A stretch of 64,000 bases of DNA, taken from positions 62,001 through 126,000 of the forward strand of contig NZ_CADEAJ010000003.1 of the NCBI RefSeq assembly GCF_902825235.1. The letters are read 5' to 3'. This document shows, piece by piece, positions 10,100 to 20,071 of this stretch (position 1 is the stretch's first letter; each line of letters opens with the position of its first letter). Under the pieces are notes generated by a model. The model was not told where the DNA came from. It was given only the letters and a program-made list of their open reading frames with translations, and did no database searches. The DNA comes from Bartonella vinsonii subsp. vinsonii. Lineage in GTDB: Bacteria > Pseudomonadota > Alphaproteobacteria > Rhizobiales > Rhizobiaceae. Both the position numbers and the translations under genes were made by a program.

Positions 10100-10515
10100 T
10101 CAACGATTAACTCTTAATTCAACTAAACTCTTAAAAATTTTCTTGATGCGTTCTAAATCATGTAGGAAATCATCAACATCACGCTGCATCTGCTGATCCA
10201 CGTCCTCCAAGCCGCACACCACTGCTGTGCATGTAAATATTGGTATAAGCTTTGGAACTAAGATAACTTGCGTTACAGCTATCTTACTCTAAAGTATCCC
10301 CTCAACATCAGGTGCTATAATCTCCACACGCATTATTGTCTTTATTGCTCACATCCTCACCTGTAACCATAAGGGCAATATCTTGCCAAGCAGTGCTAAA
10401 TAAGCAGCGGAGCATTTGATTGCCTATTTTTCAAAGTAAGAGATCAAACAATCATCACCATATTCTTACCAGTGCGCTCTACAGCTCTAAACACTGCCTC
10501 TTTCAGAATACGTGT
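10100..10515 (-). pseudogene. Remnant of a phage-type gene
   Basis: Reading the minus strand from about 10515, one frame gives TRILKEAVFRAVERTGKNMV. After a stop or shift it gives LISYFEKQAIKCSAAYLALLGKILPL, then a frame change to VTGEDVSNK. This resembles a small phage or island protein in which a GLxxYFxxQAxxxPAAxLALLGKVLPLxVTG block is common. A separate frame near the end reads LEDVDQQMQRDVDDFLHDLERIKKIFKSL and stops at 10100. Interrupted frames show the gene is dead. It lies back to back with the dead integrase and is probably debris of the same element. The family name is uncertain. Confidence 0.5.
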
Positions 10516-10650
10516 CGTTTTTTTTAATAATGCTTTGATTTATAATGGTATTTTATTGTTTTGCATGTTAAATTAAACAAAACCATCTCCTTACACATAA
10601 CAAGAAGGATGAGCGCGTGGATAAAAAATCGTTTGAGATAAGGAGTAAAA
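10516..10650 (+). repeat. Upstream part of the integrase repeat, copy B
   Basis: Leader of the dead integrase. The blocks ttgatttataatg and cttacacataacaag...gcgtggataaaaaatc recur, in the same order and spacing, before the integrase scars at 20072 and 25701. It probably held the integrase promoter. Confidence 0.5.
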
Positions 10651-11740
10651 ACGCCTCTTATGAATCGTCTTAATGCAAGAGTTGTCGCAACATTTCAGGG
10701 CTGGTAAATATAATGATGATACCAGCTTTCTCCTTCATAAGCGTAAAGATGGTGGTGCTTAATAGATTTATCGTTATACCCTTCTCGAGCGACACCGCGA
10801 AATAGGCGCTTGAGTGCCTTAAGAACAATGTTCTTAAAAAAAGCACATGAATTGGCAACACAATAGCATTCTATTTTATATGAGAGACGTACCCCCTTAA
10901 AGAACATGAAAAACAAAAACGTGAGCCTATGCGTAATCTCCATTGATATCGCTGTGGATAGCTTTTGAAAGCCGCAAAGCTGAACTAAAAATGATGGTAA
11001 AAACGGAAGCTGATTTTTACTTTACACCTTCATATTCTCCCTAAATTAGTCCGTATTCCCATTTCAGAAATTACGCAAACCGACATATGCATTTGCTCCC
11101 ATCTGGCATATAAAAGCTGCAACTGCTTATAAAGCACTCACCCTTCTCAATCTCTATCTTAAACATGCCACTGCATTGGGATTGGATATTGGTTTATATT
11201 TAACAGAAAAAGCACACGCTCTCTTAAGTAAACAATATAATAAAACGCAAAACTTACCCGCACTGGATTAGAGAGATGTCCTCGCTTTTATAATACACTT
11301 TGCGAAATAACAATGACACATTTGGCTTTGCGTCTGCTTATTCTTATAGGTGTTTGCACCAATCCCTTATGTCATATCCATAAAGATCAAATTGAGAGAG
11401 AGATATATAGACCATCGCTGCTGAGAAGATGAAGGAGCGGCGCGATAGCACAACAGAATTTCGCCTGCTCTTATCAGCGATAAACATTAAAAGTGATTGA
11501 ACAAGCCTATTGTTTTTTCCAAAGTGAATTTCTTCTTTCATCTACAGATCGCTGTCCATTTCACCTGCTGCCACAGCAAGGTATATGAAAAAACTGGACT
11601 TGAAGTATGACCATATGAGTTTCGTTCTAGTTTACGTGATTGGCTAATAAAACCATTCTGAATCATGTGGTGGGGGTAAAGTAAGAAGGTGCTTACCGTC
11701 GTATAGCCTATAAAACCAACCATCTTGTTCAGTTGATTAC
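10651..11740 (+). pseudogene. Decayed tyrosine recombinase (phage/island integrase)
   Basis: Nearly full-length but dead. Stitching frames gives, in order: LNARVVATFQ (about 10672), HKRKDGGA, YTLLERHRE, EHEKQKREPMRNLH, FESRKAELK, PIWHIKAATAYKALTLLNLY, LTEKAHALLSKQ, LPALD, THLALRLLILIGV, TIAAEKMKERRDSTTEF, EFRSSLRDWL, ILNHVVG and GAYRRIAY. This is the Rhizobiales P4-like integrase layout: arm-binding, core-binding and catalytic domains. The initiation codon appears mutated to ACG. At least five stops and several frameshifts interrupt it. The expected catalytic Arg in GVRT is Cys, and the HGFR His is Tyr. It points at the 3' end of tRNA-Gln about 220 bp away, the classic arrangement for a tRNA-targeting island. 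Confidence 0.85.
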
Positions 11741-11960
11741 ATACAATCTTAAAAAGAATCCTTTATCATACGGTCCTTCTAAAAAGAGAGAATTTGAAGT
11801 TTTAAAAAATCTTATTTTGGTAGCTTCAAAAGATTATACTGCAATCTAAAACGATAGCTTTCAAAAGTTCTGTTCTGAAAAAGCTTACATATTCAAATCA
11901 CTTTATTATTCTTCTGATTATTCTCTAAATTTCATATAATTTATTTATTTCATTAGAGCG

Positions 11961-12035
11961 TGGCTGGGGTACCTGGATTCGAACCAGGGAATGCCGGTAC
12001 CAAAAACCGGTGCCTTACCGCTTGGCTATACCCCA
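11961..12035 (-). tRNA. tRNA-Gln (TTG anticodon)
   Basis: The minus strand folds as a complete cloverleaf: acceptor tggggta/tacccca, D arm gcc...ggc, anticodon stem ccggt/accgg with loop ttttggt giving anticodon TTG, T arm with ggttcgaatcc, discriminator G, and an encoded CCA. It decodes CAA (and probably CAG by wobble). The 3' end faces the decayed integrase, so this tRNA end is the likely attachment site of the lost element. Confidence 0.97.
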
Positions 12036-12923
12036 AAAAATATGATTACGCCTACTTTTGCACCTTATAGCGATTCCTATGAAGGTACGCAATATCTGAA
12101 AATCAAAGCTTTTACTTTTTTTATTATAAAATTTTGAAACTTCACGCGTATTATATTTCTGCTAAACTGTAACAGAAAGCTTTGGTTCATTCACACTTTT
12201 AACATAAGCAACAGCTATTTATCTATCTTTCATTTTATGACAGCACAAAACGCAAATTTTATAATTTACCATAGAATACTCTCTTCTCTTAATGCATTCA
12301 AATCTAAGCTCTTTAAATGAGGTCGGAAAACAGAGACTTTATATATTGATGGTCTTTTATCTTCATTAACCCTATTCTTGCTTGTTCAGTGTGCAATAAT
12401 TCATTTCTCTCCTACTTATAGATTAAAATAATAACGCACGATAAACACAATTGCTTATCATAGATAAATCCCATTTTTAGTTAATATGTATAAACTATCA
12501 GTTGTCATGAGAATTATAAAATATCTCTAAGGTTTCTGCAAAAGATCTCCGCTTGTACTCCGCTGCAAATACTTAAAGTAACAACATATTTTAGAAATAG
12601 GGTAAGTGAAATCTTGCAAAAACTGAAAACATTTTAGATAACAAAATAAGGTATTGATAGCTCTCTTGCCCATTTTTACTTAAAAAGATAATTGCATTTT
12701 TTGTGCGTACATAGGTATAAAAATTTCCTCCGAAGGACACTGATATAAATCAGTGGTATTTTGAGTGATTGAACGTATACATCTCCTAAAAAGACCTTTA
12801 CGAAGAGATGATCACCGAATTAATTCATACAAACAGATATTCAACATTTGCTTTTAGATGAAGTAAATGGCAAATTAAGTTTGTGGAGTGAGCTTAACAA
12901 AATAGAATCGAGGAGATTTTTAA
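12036..12923. other. Long gap between tRNA-Gln and sodB
   Basis: About 890 bp of AT-rich DNA with no supportable gene on either strand. The last 100 bp must contain the sodB promoter. The rest shows no repeat or homology I could recognise and may be further decayed island sequence. Confidence 0.5.
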
Positions 12924-13526
12924 ATGGCTTTTGAATTGGCCGCGTTGCCTTACGATTATGACGCCCTTTCGCCCTATATGTCACATGAAACGCTTGAATA
13001 TCATCATGATAAGCATCACCTCGCTTATCTTACCAATACCAATAATTTTGTAAAAGAGTTAGGCTTAGAAAATGAAAGCCTTGAAGATATTATTAAAAAA
13101 AGCTTTGGAAAAAATATTGGTTTGTTTAATAATGCAGCGCAATATTACAATCATAACCATTTTTGGCATTGCATGAAAAAAGGTGGTGGTGGTCAAAAAC
13201 TTCCTGAAAAACTAGCAAAAGCTGTTGAAGCTGATCTAGGTGGTTATGACAGATTCCGCACTGATTTTATTGCTGCTGCTACTGCCCAATTTGGTTCTGG
13301 GTGGGCATGGGTTGCTGTTAAAGATGGCAAGCTTGAAATTATGAAAACACCTAATGGTGAAAATCCTTTAGTTCATGATGCTCAACCTATTCTGGGGATC
13401 GATGTATGGGAGCATTCCTATTACATTGATTACCGCAATGCACGCCCGAAATATATCGAAGCTTTCATAGACCATTTAATTAATTGGGACTATGTTTTGA
13501 AGCTTTATGAAGATTGTGGATTTTAA
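12924..13526 (+). CDS. sodB: Superoxide dismutase, Fe/Mn family
   Basis: 200 residues. It dismutates superoxide to oxygen and peroxide in the cytoplasm. Metal ligands are visible: the first His in the YHHDKHHLAYL segment, the second in NHNHFWHCM, and Asp and His in DVWEHSYYIDY. The AQYYNHNHFW and AQFGSGWAWV segments are those of the iron-type branch, though Fe versus Mn cannot be settled by eye. GAGGAG precedes the ATG at good spacing. It is monocistronic and ends at a hairpin shared with the convergent ptrB. Confidence 0.97.
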   Translation: MAFELAALPYDYDALSPYMSHETLEYHHDKHHLAYLTNTNNFVKELGLENESLEDIIKKSFGKNIGLFNNAAQYYNHNHFWHCMKKGGGGQKLPEKLAKAVEADLGGYDRFRTDFIAAATAQFGSGWAWVAVKDGKLEIMKTPNGENPLVHDAQPILGIDVWEHSYYIDYRNARPKYIEAFIDHLINWDYVLKLYEDCGF

Positions 13527-13548
13527 GCTATTTGCATCGTTTTTTGTG

Positions 13549-13583
13549 AAAGGCTTCGTAAGCTAATGCATGATGAAGCCTTT
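13549..13583. terminator. Hairpin between convergent sodB and ptrB
   Basis: A perfect 9-bp stem aaaggcttc (13549-13557) and gaagccttt (13575-13583) with a 17-base loop. It lies between two genes that end toward each other, so it could stop transcription from both sides. Run-out tracts are short on the sodB side; the ptrB side is followed by cacaaaaaa, which is a T run on the minus strand. Confidence 0.65.
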
Positions 13584-13605
13584 CTAAAAGAGATAGATGT
13601 TTAAA

Positions 13606-15699
13606 CTAGAAGCAGTTTTTTCCTACTATTTTTAGAATATATGCATAGATATATGCAATTTCTTCTATCTTTGAAAAACGTCCAGCTGCACCTGCATGAC
13701 CTGCGTCCATATTAATGCGCAATAAAATCGCGTTATCATCTGTTTTCAAGTCTCGTAATTTTGCTACCCATTTCGCAGGCTCCCAGTAAGTTACACGAGG
13801 ATCTGTTAATCCTGCTGTCACAAGCATAGGAGGATATTTTTGAACTTTGACGTTATCATAGGGAGAATAGGAAGTGATAAAATTATAGTCCTCTTCTGAT
13901 TCAAGAGGGTTTCCCCATTCTGGCCATTCTGGGGGAGTTAGGGGCAATGAAGCATCTAACATAGTATTTAAAACATCAACAAAAGGCACATTTGCTACAA
14001 TTCCAGCAAAATCCTGTGGAGCTATATTAGCAATAGCTCCCATCAACATTCCTCCTGCTGAACCACCTTGGGCAATAAGACGGTCATGAGAAGTGAATTT
14101 ATTGTTCACAAGATAACGCCCACAAGCAATAAAATCTGTAAATGTATTGTATTTAAAAAGGTGTTTTCCCTTCTCATACCATTCAACTCCTTTTTCTTTC
14201 CCTCCACGAATATGGGCTATGGCATAAATAAAACCTCTGTTAACCAAAGAAAGTACATTGCTATTGAAACTGGCTGGTATAGAAATTCCATAGGCTCCAT
14301 AACCGTAAAGCAAACAGGGGGCACTACCGTTAAGAACGGTAGCTTTGTGATAAAAAAGTGAAATAGGAATTTCTTCACCATCGTCTGCTGTCGCTATAAC
14401 ACGCCGTGTTACATATTCATCTTTATTATATCCAGAAGGAATGGTTTGCGTTTTTAAAAGCATCCGTTTGCGATTTTTCATTTCATAATCAAACACTTGA
14501 TCAGGTGTCGTCATAGAGGAATAGGAAAAACGAATGGTTTGACTATTGTATTCTGCAGCACCTTGTAAACCTAAAGAATAAGCCTCCTCAGTAAAAGCAA
14601 TGGAATGAATTTGTTTAGTGGTGCGCTCCATTATTTTTATACGAGGCAGTCCTTCAAAACGCTCAAGCCAGATAAGAAAATCTTGATAAGCATCATGCGA
14701 TAGTATCAAATGTCCAAGCTGGTGTGGCACAAGTTCAGACCAATTTTCCGCTTGCGGAGATGTATACGGTGCTACCATAATTTTAAAGTCTTTTGCGTTA
14801 TCCAGATTGGTTAGAACATAAAAGACATCACCACCTTCTGTAAGTGAATATTCAATACCTTTTTGCCGCTTCCGTACACATTGGGGAACAGTGAGAGGTG
14901 CTTCAGCTGGAATCAACCAAACCTCTGATGTTTCATGATCATGAATATTAATATAAATAACGTCATTAAGTTTAGAAGCGCTTACGTGTAAGAAAAATCC
15001 TAGATTATCTTCGCGAAAAATAAGCTTATCTTGTGATTGATCGGTGTTTAATCGGTGATAGTAGAGCTCTGAAGGCCGATGATTTTCATCCATCTTCGTA
15101 TAGAAAAAACCTTCAGATTTAGCATCCCATACAATCTGTCCCGATGTGTCAGTAATGGTATCCATACAATCAGACAATGTTTCCAAATTGCGAATTTTAG
15201 CTTTATAAAATTCTGATCCTTTGTCATCATAGGTCCAGACAACATGTGTATGATCAGGAGATTCTTGAATTGAACCAAAATTAAAATATTCTTTTCCTTC
15301 AGCCAAAGCATCACCATTAAGGTAAACGTTTTTTTCTCCCCCATTCCTTGAGGTACGGAAATAATGTGGTTGTTGGCCTCCGGTAACATAAGAAAATCCA
15401 TAAGCAAAAGGCCCATGTTTTATAGGAACAGAACTGTCATTCTCTTGGATTCGCCCTTTCATTTCAGTAAAAAGCAAATCTTGTAATGGCTTTGTATCAG
15501 CCATTTGAGCAGCCTGATAAGCATTTTCATTTTCGAGATGATATCGAATATTTAAGTCAAGACAATGAGGGTTTTTAAAAACATCTTGCCAATTAGACGC
15601 ACGTAGCCAATGATAGGGATCATTACGACAAATACCATGATATATTTTTGTATGTGTAATTTTAGATGCTTTGGGAGGGATTACAGAAAAGCGAGTCAT
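13606..15699 (-). CDS. ptrB: Oligopeptidase B (S9A prolyl oligopeptidase family)
   Basis: 697 residues from the ATG at 15699 (MTRFSVIPPKAS), which has AGGAT just upstream; a longer frame to 15801 adds 34 residues unlike the family. Oligopeptidase B cleaves short peptides after Arg or Lys in the cytosol. An N-terminal seven-bladed propeller (about 80-400) precedes an alpha/beta-hydrolase domain with LLYGYGAYGISIPASF, the nucleophile Ser in GGSAGGMLMGA, and the catalytic His in DAGHAGAAGRF. It stands alone, converging on sodB. Confidence 0.95.
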   Translation of the reverse strand: MTRFSVIPPKASKITHTKIYHGICRNDPYHWLRASNWQDVFKNPHCLDLNIRYHLENENAYQAAQMADTKPLQDLLFTEMKGRIQENDSSVPIKHGPFAYGFSYVTGGQQPHYFRTSRNGGEKNVYLNGDALAEGKEYFNFGSIQESPDHTHVVWTYDDKGSEFYKAKIRNLETLSDCMDTITDTSGQIVWDAKSEGFFYTKMDENHRPSELYYHRLNTDQSQDKLIFREDNLGFFLHVSASKLNDVIYINIHDHETSEVWLIPAEAPLTVPQCVRKRQKGIEYSLTEGGDVFYVLTNLDNAKDFKIMVAPYTSPQAENWSELVPHQLGHLILSHDAYQDFLIWLERFEGLPRIKIMERTTKQIHSIAFTEEAYSLGLQGAAEYNSQTIRFSYSSMTTPDQVFDYEMKNRKRMLLKTQTIPSGYNKDEYVTRRVIATADDGEEIPISLFYHKATVLNGSAPCLLYGYGAYGISIPASFNSNVLSLVNRGFIYAIAHIRGGKEKGVEWYEKGKHLFKYNTFTDFIACGRYLVNNKFTSHDRLIAQGGSAGGMLMGAIANIAPQDFAGIVANVPFVDVLNTMLDASLPLTPPEWPEWGNPLESEEDYNFITSYSPYDNVKVQKYPPMLVTAGLTDPRVTYWEPAKWVAKLRDLKTDDNAILLRINMDAGHAGAAGRFSKIEEIAYIYAYILKIVGKNCF

Positions 15700-16547
15700 G
15701 CACGATCCTAATGTTAAATAAAAACTCATGATTTCGTATATGTTAGAATCGTATTGTTTATGCAAGTATGTGAATCTGTAAATTCCACTTATTGGCAACA
15801 ATACAACTGTGATGGTTTATACAACGACATCACCTGCCTCTGTTTATCTATATTATAAGCATTATCTTCTGTGTATAACGTCCCGTTTATAAAAATGACA
15901 AGCTACGAAAATAAGGCTATTTGGTAGCAGAATTGAATTTTCCTTCAAATAGTAGAACGAACTTTTGGATATAAACAATAGAATCCACTTTAAGAATATA
16001 TCTAGCTATATTGCTCTTATTTTTTAGAATAATAATGCTCTATTGTACCATATTGATAGTTAATTATATACTATATATTGCATAATCTATTTTTTTAAAT
16101 ACATTTTATTTTTTATTTTATTAAAATTATTTTTAAATTAAAAAAAATACTATAATTTAATGTGATAATTAGCAATATTATTTTATAAAAAATAATGATA
16201 TAATGATAAAAATATAAAATAAAATATTAATTTATGTGTTATATTTTTATTTCTATGATCTCTATAAAATAAAGTGATTTATGTTATATTATTTTTTACA
16301 TTTATAATATATTTTATTTATGAGATTTTACATAAAAAACTATATTCTAACAGGTCAATAAGTTGGTTCTTCTTGTTGTATATTATGACCAAAAATAGGT
16401 ATTTATTTGATTTTTTTGTGTTTTGGCAATTTTATAGAATAATTGAATTGACAAAAAAGATTTTTGTACAATATGAAACCTATGTGCATGGGACTCATGT
16501 CATGAGTATATGTGCTGTATCTTGATTTGAAATTAAAGGAAAGAAGA
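15700..16547. promoter_or_regulatory. Very AT-rich leader region upstream of mucR
   Basis: No gene is supported over about 850 bp. From about 16050 to 16350 the sequence is almost purely A and T with many TATA and TTTAAA steps. MucR/Ros proteins bind AT-rich DNA with T-A steps and repress their own promoters in relatives, so this tract is a plausible autoregulatory site. The frame at 16274-16525 is AT-rich noise. Confidence 0.45.
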
Positions 16548-16985
16548 ATGGAACATCGTCCAGTCTTAGAGACTGAAAGCAATTTAGTTATTACATTGGT
16601 TGCTGATATTGTTGCTGCCTACGTAAGTAATAATTCTATTCGACCGACAGAAGTACCAAGTTTGATTGCTGATGTTCATGCCGCTTTTCGTAAAGCGGGG
16701 AATGTAGAATTAACAGAAGTAGAAGTTGAAAAGCAGAGGCCCGCTGTTAACCCAAAGCGTTCAATCTTTCCAGATTATCTCATCTGCCTTGAAGATGGGA
16801 AAAAGTTTAAATCTTTAAAGCGTCATCTCATGACACATTATGGAATGTTGCCAGAAGAATATCGTGAAAAATGGCAACTGGACAGCTCTTATCCTATGGT
16901 TGCGCCTAATTATGCAAAAGCGCGCTCAGCTTTGGCAAAAGAGATGGGGCTTGGGCGCAAAAGCAAACGGAAAAAAGCAAAATAA
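16548..16985 (+). CDS. mucR: MucR/Ros family zinc-finger transcriptional regulator
   Basis: 145 residues from the ATG at 16548, which follows AAAGGA; an upstream in-frame ATG at 16512 overlaps that ribosome site and is less likely. The protein has the MucR layout: an N-terminal oligomerising region (ESNLVITLVADIVAAYVSNN) and a C-terminal zinc finger ICLEDGKKFKSLKRHLMTHY of the Cys-x2-Asp...His-x4-His type, followed by GMLPEEYREKW and a basic tail. In Brucella and rhizobia MucR is an H-NS-like repressor of AT-rich promoters that controls envelope and virulence genes. The same role here is inference. Confidence 0.95.
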   Translation: MEHRPVLETESNLVITLVADIVAAYVSNNSIRPTEVPSLIADVHAAFRKAGNVELTEVEVEKQRPAVNPKRSIFPDYLICLEDGKKFKSLKRHLMTHYGMLPEEYREKWQLDSSYPMVAPNYAKARSALAKEMGLGRKSKRKKAK

Positions 16986-17073
16986 GAGCATCTTCTAAAA
17001 AACTGGTCGCCTCTGGTATATATAAAATATTTTTTTAAAAGATTTGGTATAGTTTTTTATAAGATGTTGATTT

Positions 17074-17487
17074 TTATACATGACTCTCTTTACGAATTCG
17101 TTCAATCATCGATTTAAGACCATTTGACCGTTGTGGTGTAAGATTTTCCTTTAAACCAAGTGTTTCAAAAAGACCTTCCGCATCGGCATTGCGAATTTCA
17201 GAGGCTTTTTTTCCCGAATAAAAGGTAAGAAGAATGTAAATAAGTCCACGCACAATATGAGCATCAGAATCACCTTGGAATGTTAATGTTGGATTATCTG
17301 AAGTATTATTACGTGATGATAAAAGCCATACTTGGCTAACGCACCCTGGCACTTTGTGCTCATCATTGCGAGCGCTTTCTGGAAAAGGTGGTAATTCGTA
17401 GCCAAGTTCAATCACATAACGATAACGATCTTCCCAATTATCCAAAAAAGAAAAGTTTTCTATAATATTCTCAATCGTTTCTGCCAT
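17074..17487 (-). CDS. sufE: SufE family cysteine desulfuration protein
   Basis: 137 residues. SufE accepts sulfane sulfur from the cysteine desulfurase SufS for Fe-S cluster assembly. The acceptor Cys lies in KVPGCVSQVWL. The N-terminal ENFSFLDNWEDRYRYVIELGYELP and the SDAHIVRGLIYILLTFYSGK segments are standard. No suf genes are adjacent, as is common for sufE in this order. It converges on mucR. Confidence 0.94.
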   Translation of the reverse strand: MAETIENIIENFSFLDNWEDRYRYVIELGYELPPFPESARNDEHKVPGCVSQVWLLSSRNNTSDNPTLTFQGDSDAHIVRGLIYILLTFYSGKKASEIRNADAEGLFETLGLKENLTPQRSNGLKSMIERIRKESHV

Positions 17488-17597
17488 AACCTCAGTCCTG
17501 TCTTGCTTTTATGATTATATTACATGTATTTTCTTGACAGATAAGTAATTACTCTTCTTATTAGCATAATACCTATAATGAGCATTCAAAAAATATT

Positions 17598-17975
17598 TCA
17601 AGGTAATGTCGTATACTTCTGTTTTTGTGTAGACTCTTGTGCTTCCTTCTTAGACATAATATTTGGAGAAGTCTCTATATTCCTATCATCCAGTATGCGT
17701 CCAAAATATTCGTAAGCTGCTCTTGCACCATAATATGCACGTTCGCCAAGTGAACTTAAAAAGGACTTTCCCACTTTGCAGGCTTCTATATTACGATCAC
17801 AAAATGTTCCTAAATCACTTAAAGCTTCTTTAAAAGCAATAATCATATCGCTCGTTATTGTCTCATGATCTTTTTGAGAAAAGGAATGATTATTGCTCGG
17901 CTTTTCTAAAAAAAATGAAATGATGACAAAAACAAAAAACAAAAAAAAGAATAATTTGATCAAAAAACGTATCAT
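17598..17975 (-). CDS. DUF5330 family membrane-anchored protein
   Basis: 125 residues from the ATG at 17975; a GTG at 17990 would add five. One N-terminal hydrophobic helix (RFLIKLFFFLFFVFVIISFF) is followed by a periplasmic domain with DLGTFCDRNIEACKVGKSFL and GERAYYGARAAYEYFG. The two Cys residues and the YGAR block match DUF5330, a small Rhizobiales family of unknown function. The two Cys could form a disulfide in the periplasm. The gene is about 110 bp upstream of sufE on the same strand. Confidence 0.75.
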   Translation of the reverse strand: MIRFLIKLFFFLFFVFVIISFFLEKPSNNHSFSQKDHETITSDMIIAFKEALSDLGTFCDRNIEACKVGKSFLSSLGERAYYGARAAYEYFGRILDDRNIETSPNIMSKKEAQESTQKQKYTTLP

Positions 17976-17990
17976 GAGCAACCAATGCAC

Positions 17991-18938
17991 CGCAGTTGTA
18001 AACGAAACACAAGCAGCAGTCTATACTCTTCTTCTTTATAAAAAATTTATAAGATAAGTCCTTTATAAAATTGAGCATTTATTTATCAGATGTATAGCAT
18101 TCATTATGTTGTCATAAGACATGATGCAGCTGTACAAAAACGAGAGCGCATAACCTTTTCATTAAAAAATACGCGTCAAAATTGCACAGTAAAAAATAAA
18201 AGCGTTGAAATCTGTGAGATTGCACTCTCATGACATATCATAAACATACATGTAGTACGAAAAACAAAATGATAGCTCATAATCATGACAATAAGTGAGG
18301 TTTCGATACCTAACAATACCCTTTATAAAAAAGTACGATATAAAATTATAAGAATTAAGCCGCCAACCACTTTTCTTGCAGATATTTTAAAAATAACTTC
18401 TGTTGAGTTTCATGAAATTTATCGAATATTAGTAAAATGGATTTATGCTAGAATATATATGATATGAGAAAACTTATACGCATCAACATTGTGTAGAAAT
18501 ATAGGTTTATATACATATGAGATATTTGAAAAAAGTATAATACTGTTCTCAGCTCTGCAACATGATAAATACAATGTTGTTTCAATTTGATTTCAAAGAC
18601 TAGAAAATATATACGCAAAAAATAAAAAATGAGGAAATGACGTAGCACTTTCAGTTTAGATGATGATACATGGTGATATAGTTTCAATCGCATAAACGGT
18701 ATTGCATAGACGGAAGCTGTTTTATACATGACTAGAAATGCTGTAAAATATGAAGCTAAGAAAACTGGGTAAGCACTGTTGTTCATTTATCAGCTTATAG
18801 ATTTATATGACGAATTTGTTCATTTTAATAATTTGAAAGACAAGAGAAACAACATAAAACTCTTTCCCTCTCACTGTAAGTGAGAATAACTTATATCCTT
18901 TTCTGTATAAAAATAATTACTCTTTGAAAATAAAAATA
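17991..18938. other. AT-rich gap with no supported gene
   Basis: About 950 bp. Short frames on both strands (for example 18285-18467 and 18448-18786) are Ile/Tyr/Phe-rich in the way expected from AT-rich noncoding DNA and lack good ribosome sites. Promoters for the flanking divergent genes must lie at its ends. Confidence 0.5.
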
Positions 18939-19772
18939 ATGGCAAAAAAACGAAAGACGCGCAGAACAAAAACAGCAAAAAAACGTAAACACTATAGTAG
19001 TATTGTTATAACATTTTTTCTTATAAGCTGTCGGTTTCTTTTTTGGATAACAAAAACATTTTATTTCTATACACGGAAAAATGCTCTGTTTTTCATTGGC
19101 TCACTTCTTTTCATCATTAGTTTTGTATTTGTTTCATTTAATGCTTTATTTTCGCAAATGATAATGCATCAAGATGTCTTTACGACAATGAAATTTACAT
19201 TTGCTTCAGATAGAGAAAAAAACTCTCCAGAAGCAAAACTTAGCGCAGTCTCTCCTGATCCTTCTGTAGATTTTCCAAACCAACTACACAAAAACTTATC
19301 TTCACATGCTTTGTCAGAAAACACATTAAAAATGCAAAAGAAGCTGGCAAAATTGGGGCTTTATGATGGTCTTTTAGATGGAATAGAGGGACCTAAAATG
19401 CGCCGTGCTATAGCACTTTGGAAACAACAAACCACTCATGGAATGCAACATAATATTTTACCCAATCCAGAAACGGATGAAATTACAGTATTAATTAAGC
19501 GTAGTGAAATAGAAATGGTAAATAAAACAACAAAAACAGAAGCTATGCCACGCTCAAAAGAAACTGTTTTAAAGCATCCTGTTGCAGATATCATGCAAGT
19601 GCAAAAAGCTTTACGTATTTTTGGTCACCAAGAGGTTATTGTTACGGGTATAGAAGACAAAAAGACAATAGATGCCTTAAAACAATTTCAAAAAATGTTT
19701 AATCTTCCCATAACAGGTAAAATTGATCACACCGTTTTGATGAAAATGCGTGAAGTTGGTTTGTTGAATTGA
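18939..19772 (+). CDS. Membrane-anchored peptidoglycan-binding domain protein
   Basis: 277 residues from the ATG at 18939 (MAKKRKTRR); an ATG at 18924 adds five. The strongly basic N-terminus is followed by hydrophobic segments around 25-45 and 55-80, the second (ALFFIGSLLFIISFVFVSFNALF) being a clear membrane span. Two PG_binding_1 repeats follow: MQKKLAKLGLYDGLLDGIEGPKMRRAI and VQKALRIFGHQEVIVTGIEDKKTIDALKQFQ, ending PITGKIDHTVLMKMREVGLL. This suggests a cytoplasmic basic tail with a periplasmic wall-binding part. No catalytic domain is present. It stands alone. Confidence 0.82.
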   Translation: MAKKRKTRRTKTAKKRKHYSSIVITFFLISCRFLFWITKTFYFYTRKNALFFIGSLLFIISFVFVSFNALFSQMIMHQDVFTTMKFTFASDREKNSPEAKLSAVSPDPSVDFPNQLHKNLSSHALSENTLKMQKKLAKLGLYDGLLDGIEGPKMRRAIALWKQQTTHGMQHNILPNPETDEITVLIKRSEIEMVNKTTKTEAMPRSKETVLKHPVADIMQVQKALRIFGHQEVIVTGIEDKKTIDALKQFQKMFNLPITGKIDHTVLMKMREVGLLN

Positions 19773-20071
19773 TGGCAAAATTCATCTTATATAGTGAATA
19801 CTGAAAACATAGCGATAATGCGTTCCTCTGCTTTATGCTTTTTCTCATAAATACATAAAAGACATAACTTCCTTTTTCCTACGCATACAACTTAGAGTGT
19901 ATTCTAGAATTTTTTTCTTTTAATAAAGAAAAATATGTATTCATTCTGCGTTCTGCAATTAAAATTTTGATTTACAAAGAAAATTCATCGTTCTTGCCAG
20001 TCAAAAAACTTTGAGTACAGTGAAATTCTCTTATTTCAACTCCTTCTATCATAAATCAAAAAAAGCGTTTT
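19773..20071. other. Noncoding stretch before the integrase scar
   Basis: No gene seen. The block ttttgatttacaaagaaaattcat near 19970 resembles aattgatttataatgacaattcat near 25598 and tttgatttataatgg near 10538, so the integrase-associated repeat may reach back about 100 bp further than its clear part. Confidence 0.4.

Noticed and set aside
10670..11723. Several 61-82-residue minus-strand frames
   Set aside because: They lie antisense to the dead integrase, whose plus-strand fragments explain the sequence.
16274..16525. 83-residue hydrophobic frame before mucR
   Set aside because: It lies in an extreme AT tract, so Ile/Phe/Tyr-rich translation is expected by chance, and it has no ribosome site.
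18285..18786. Two short opposing frames upstream of the PG-binding gene
   Set aside because: They overlap each other, have AT-driven composition and no ribosome sites.
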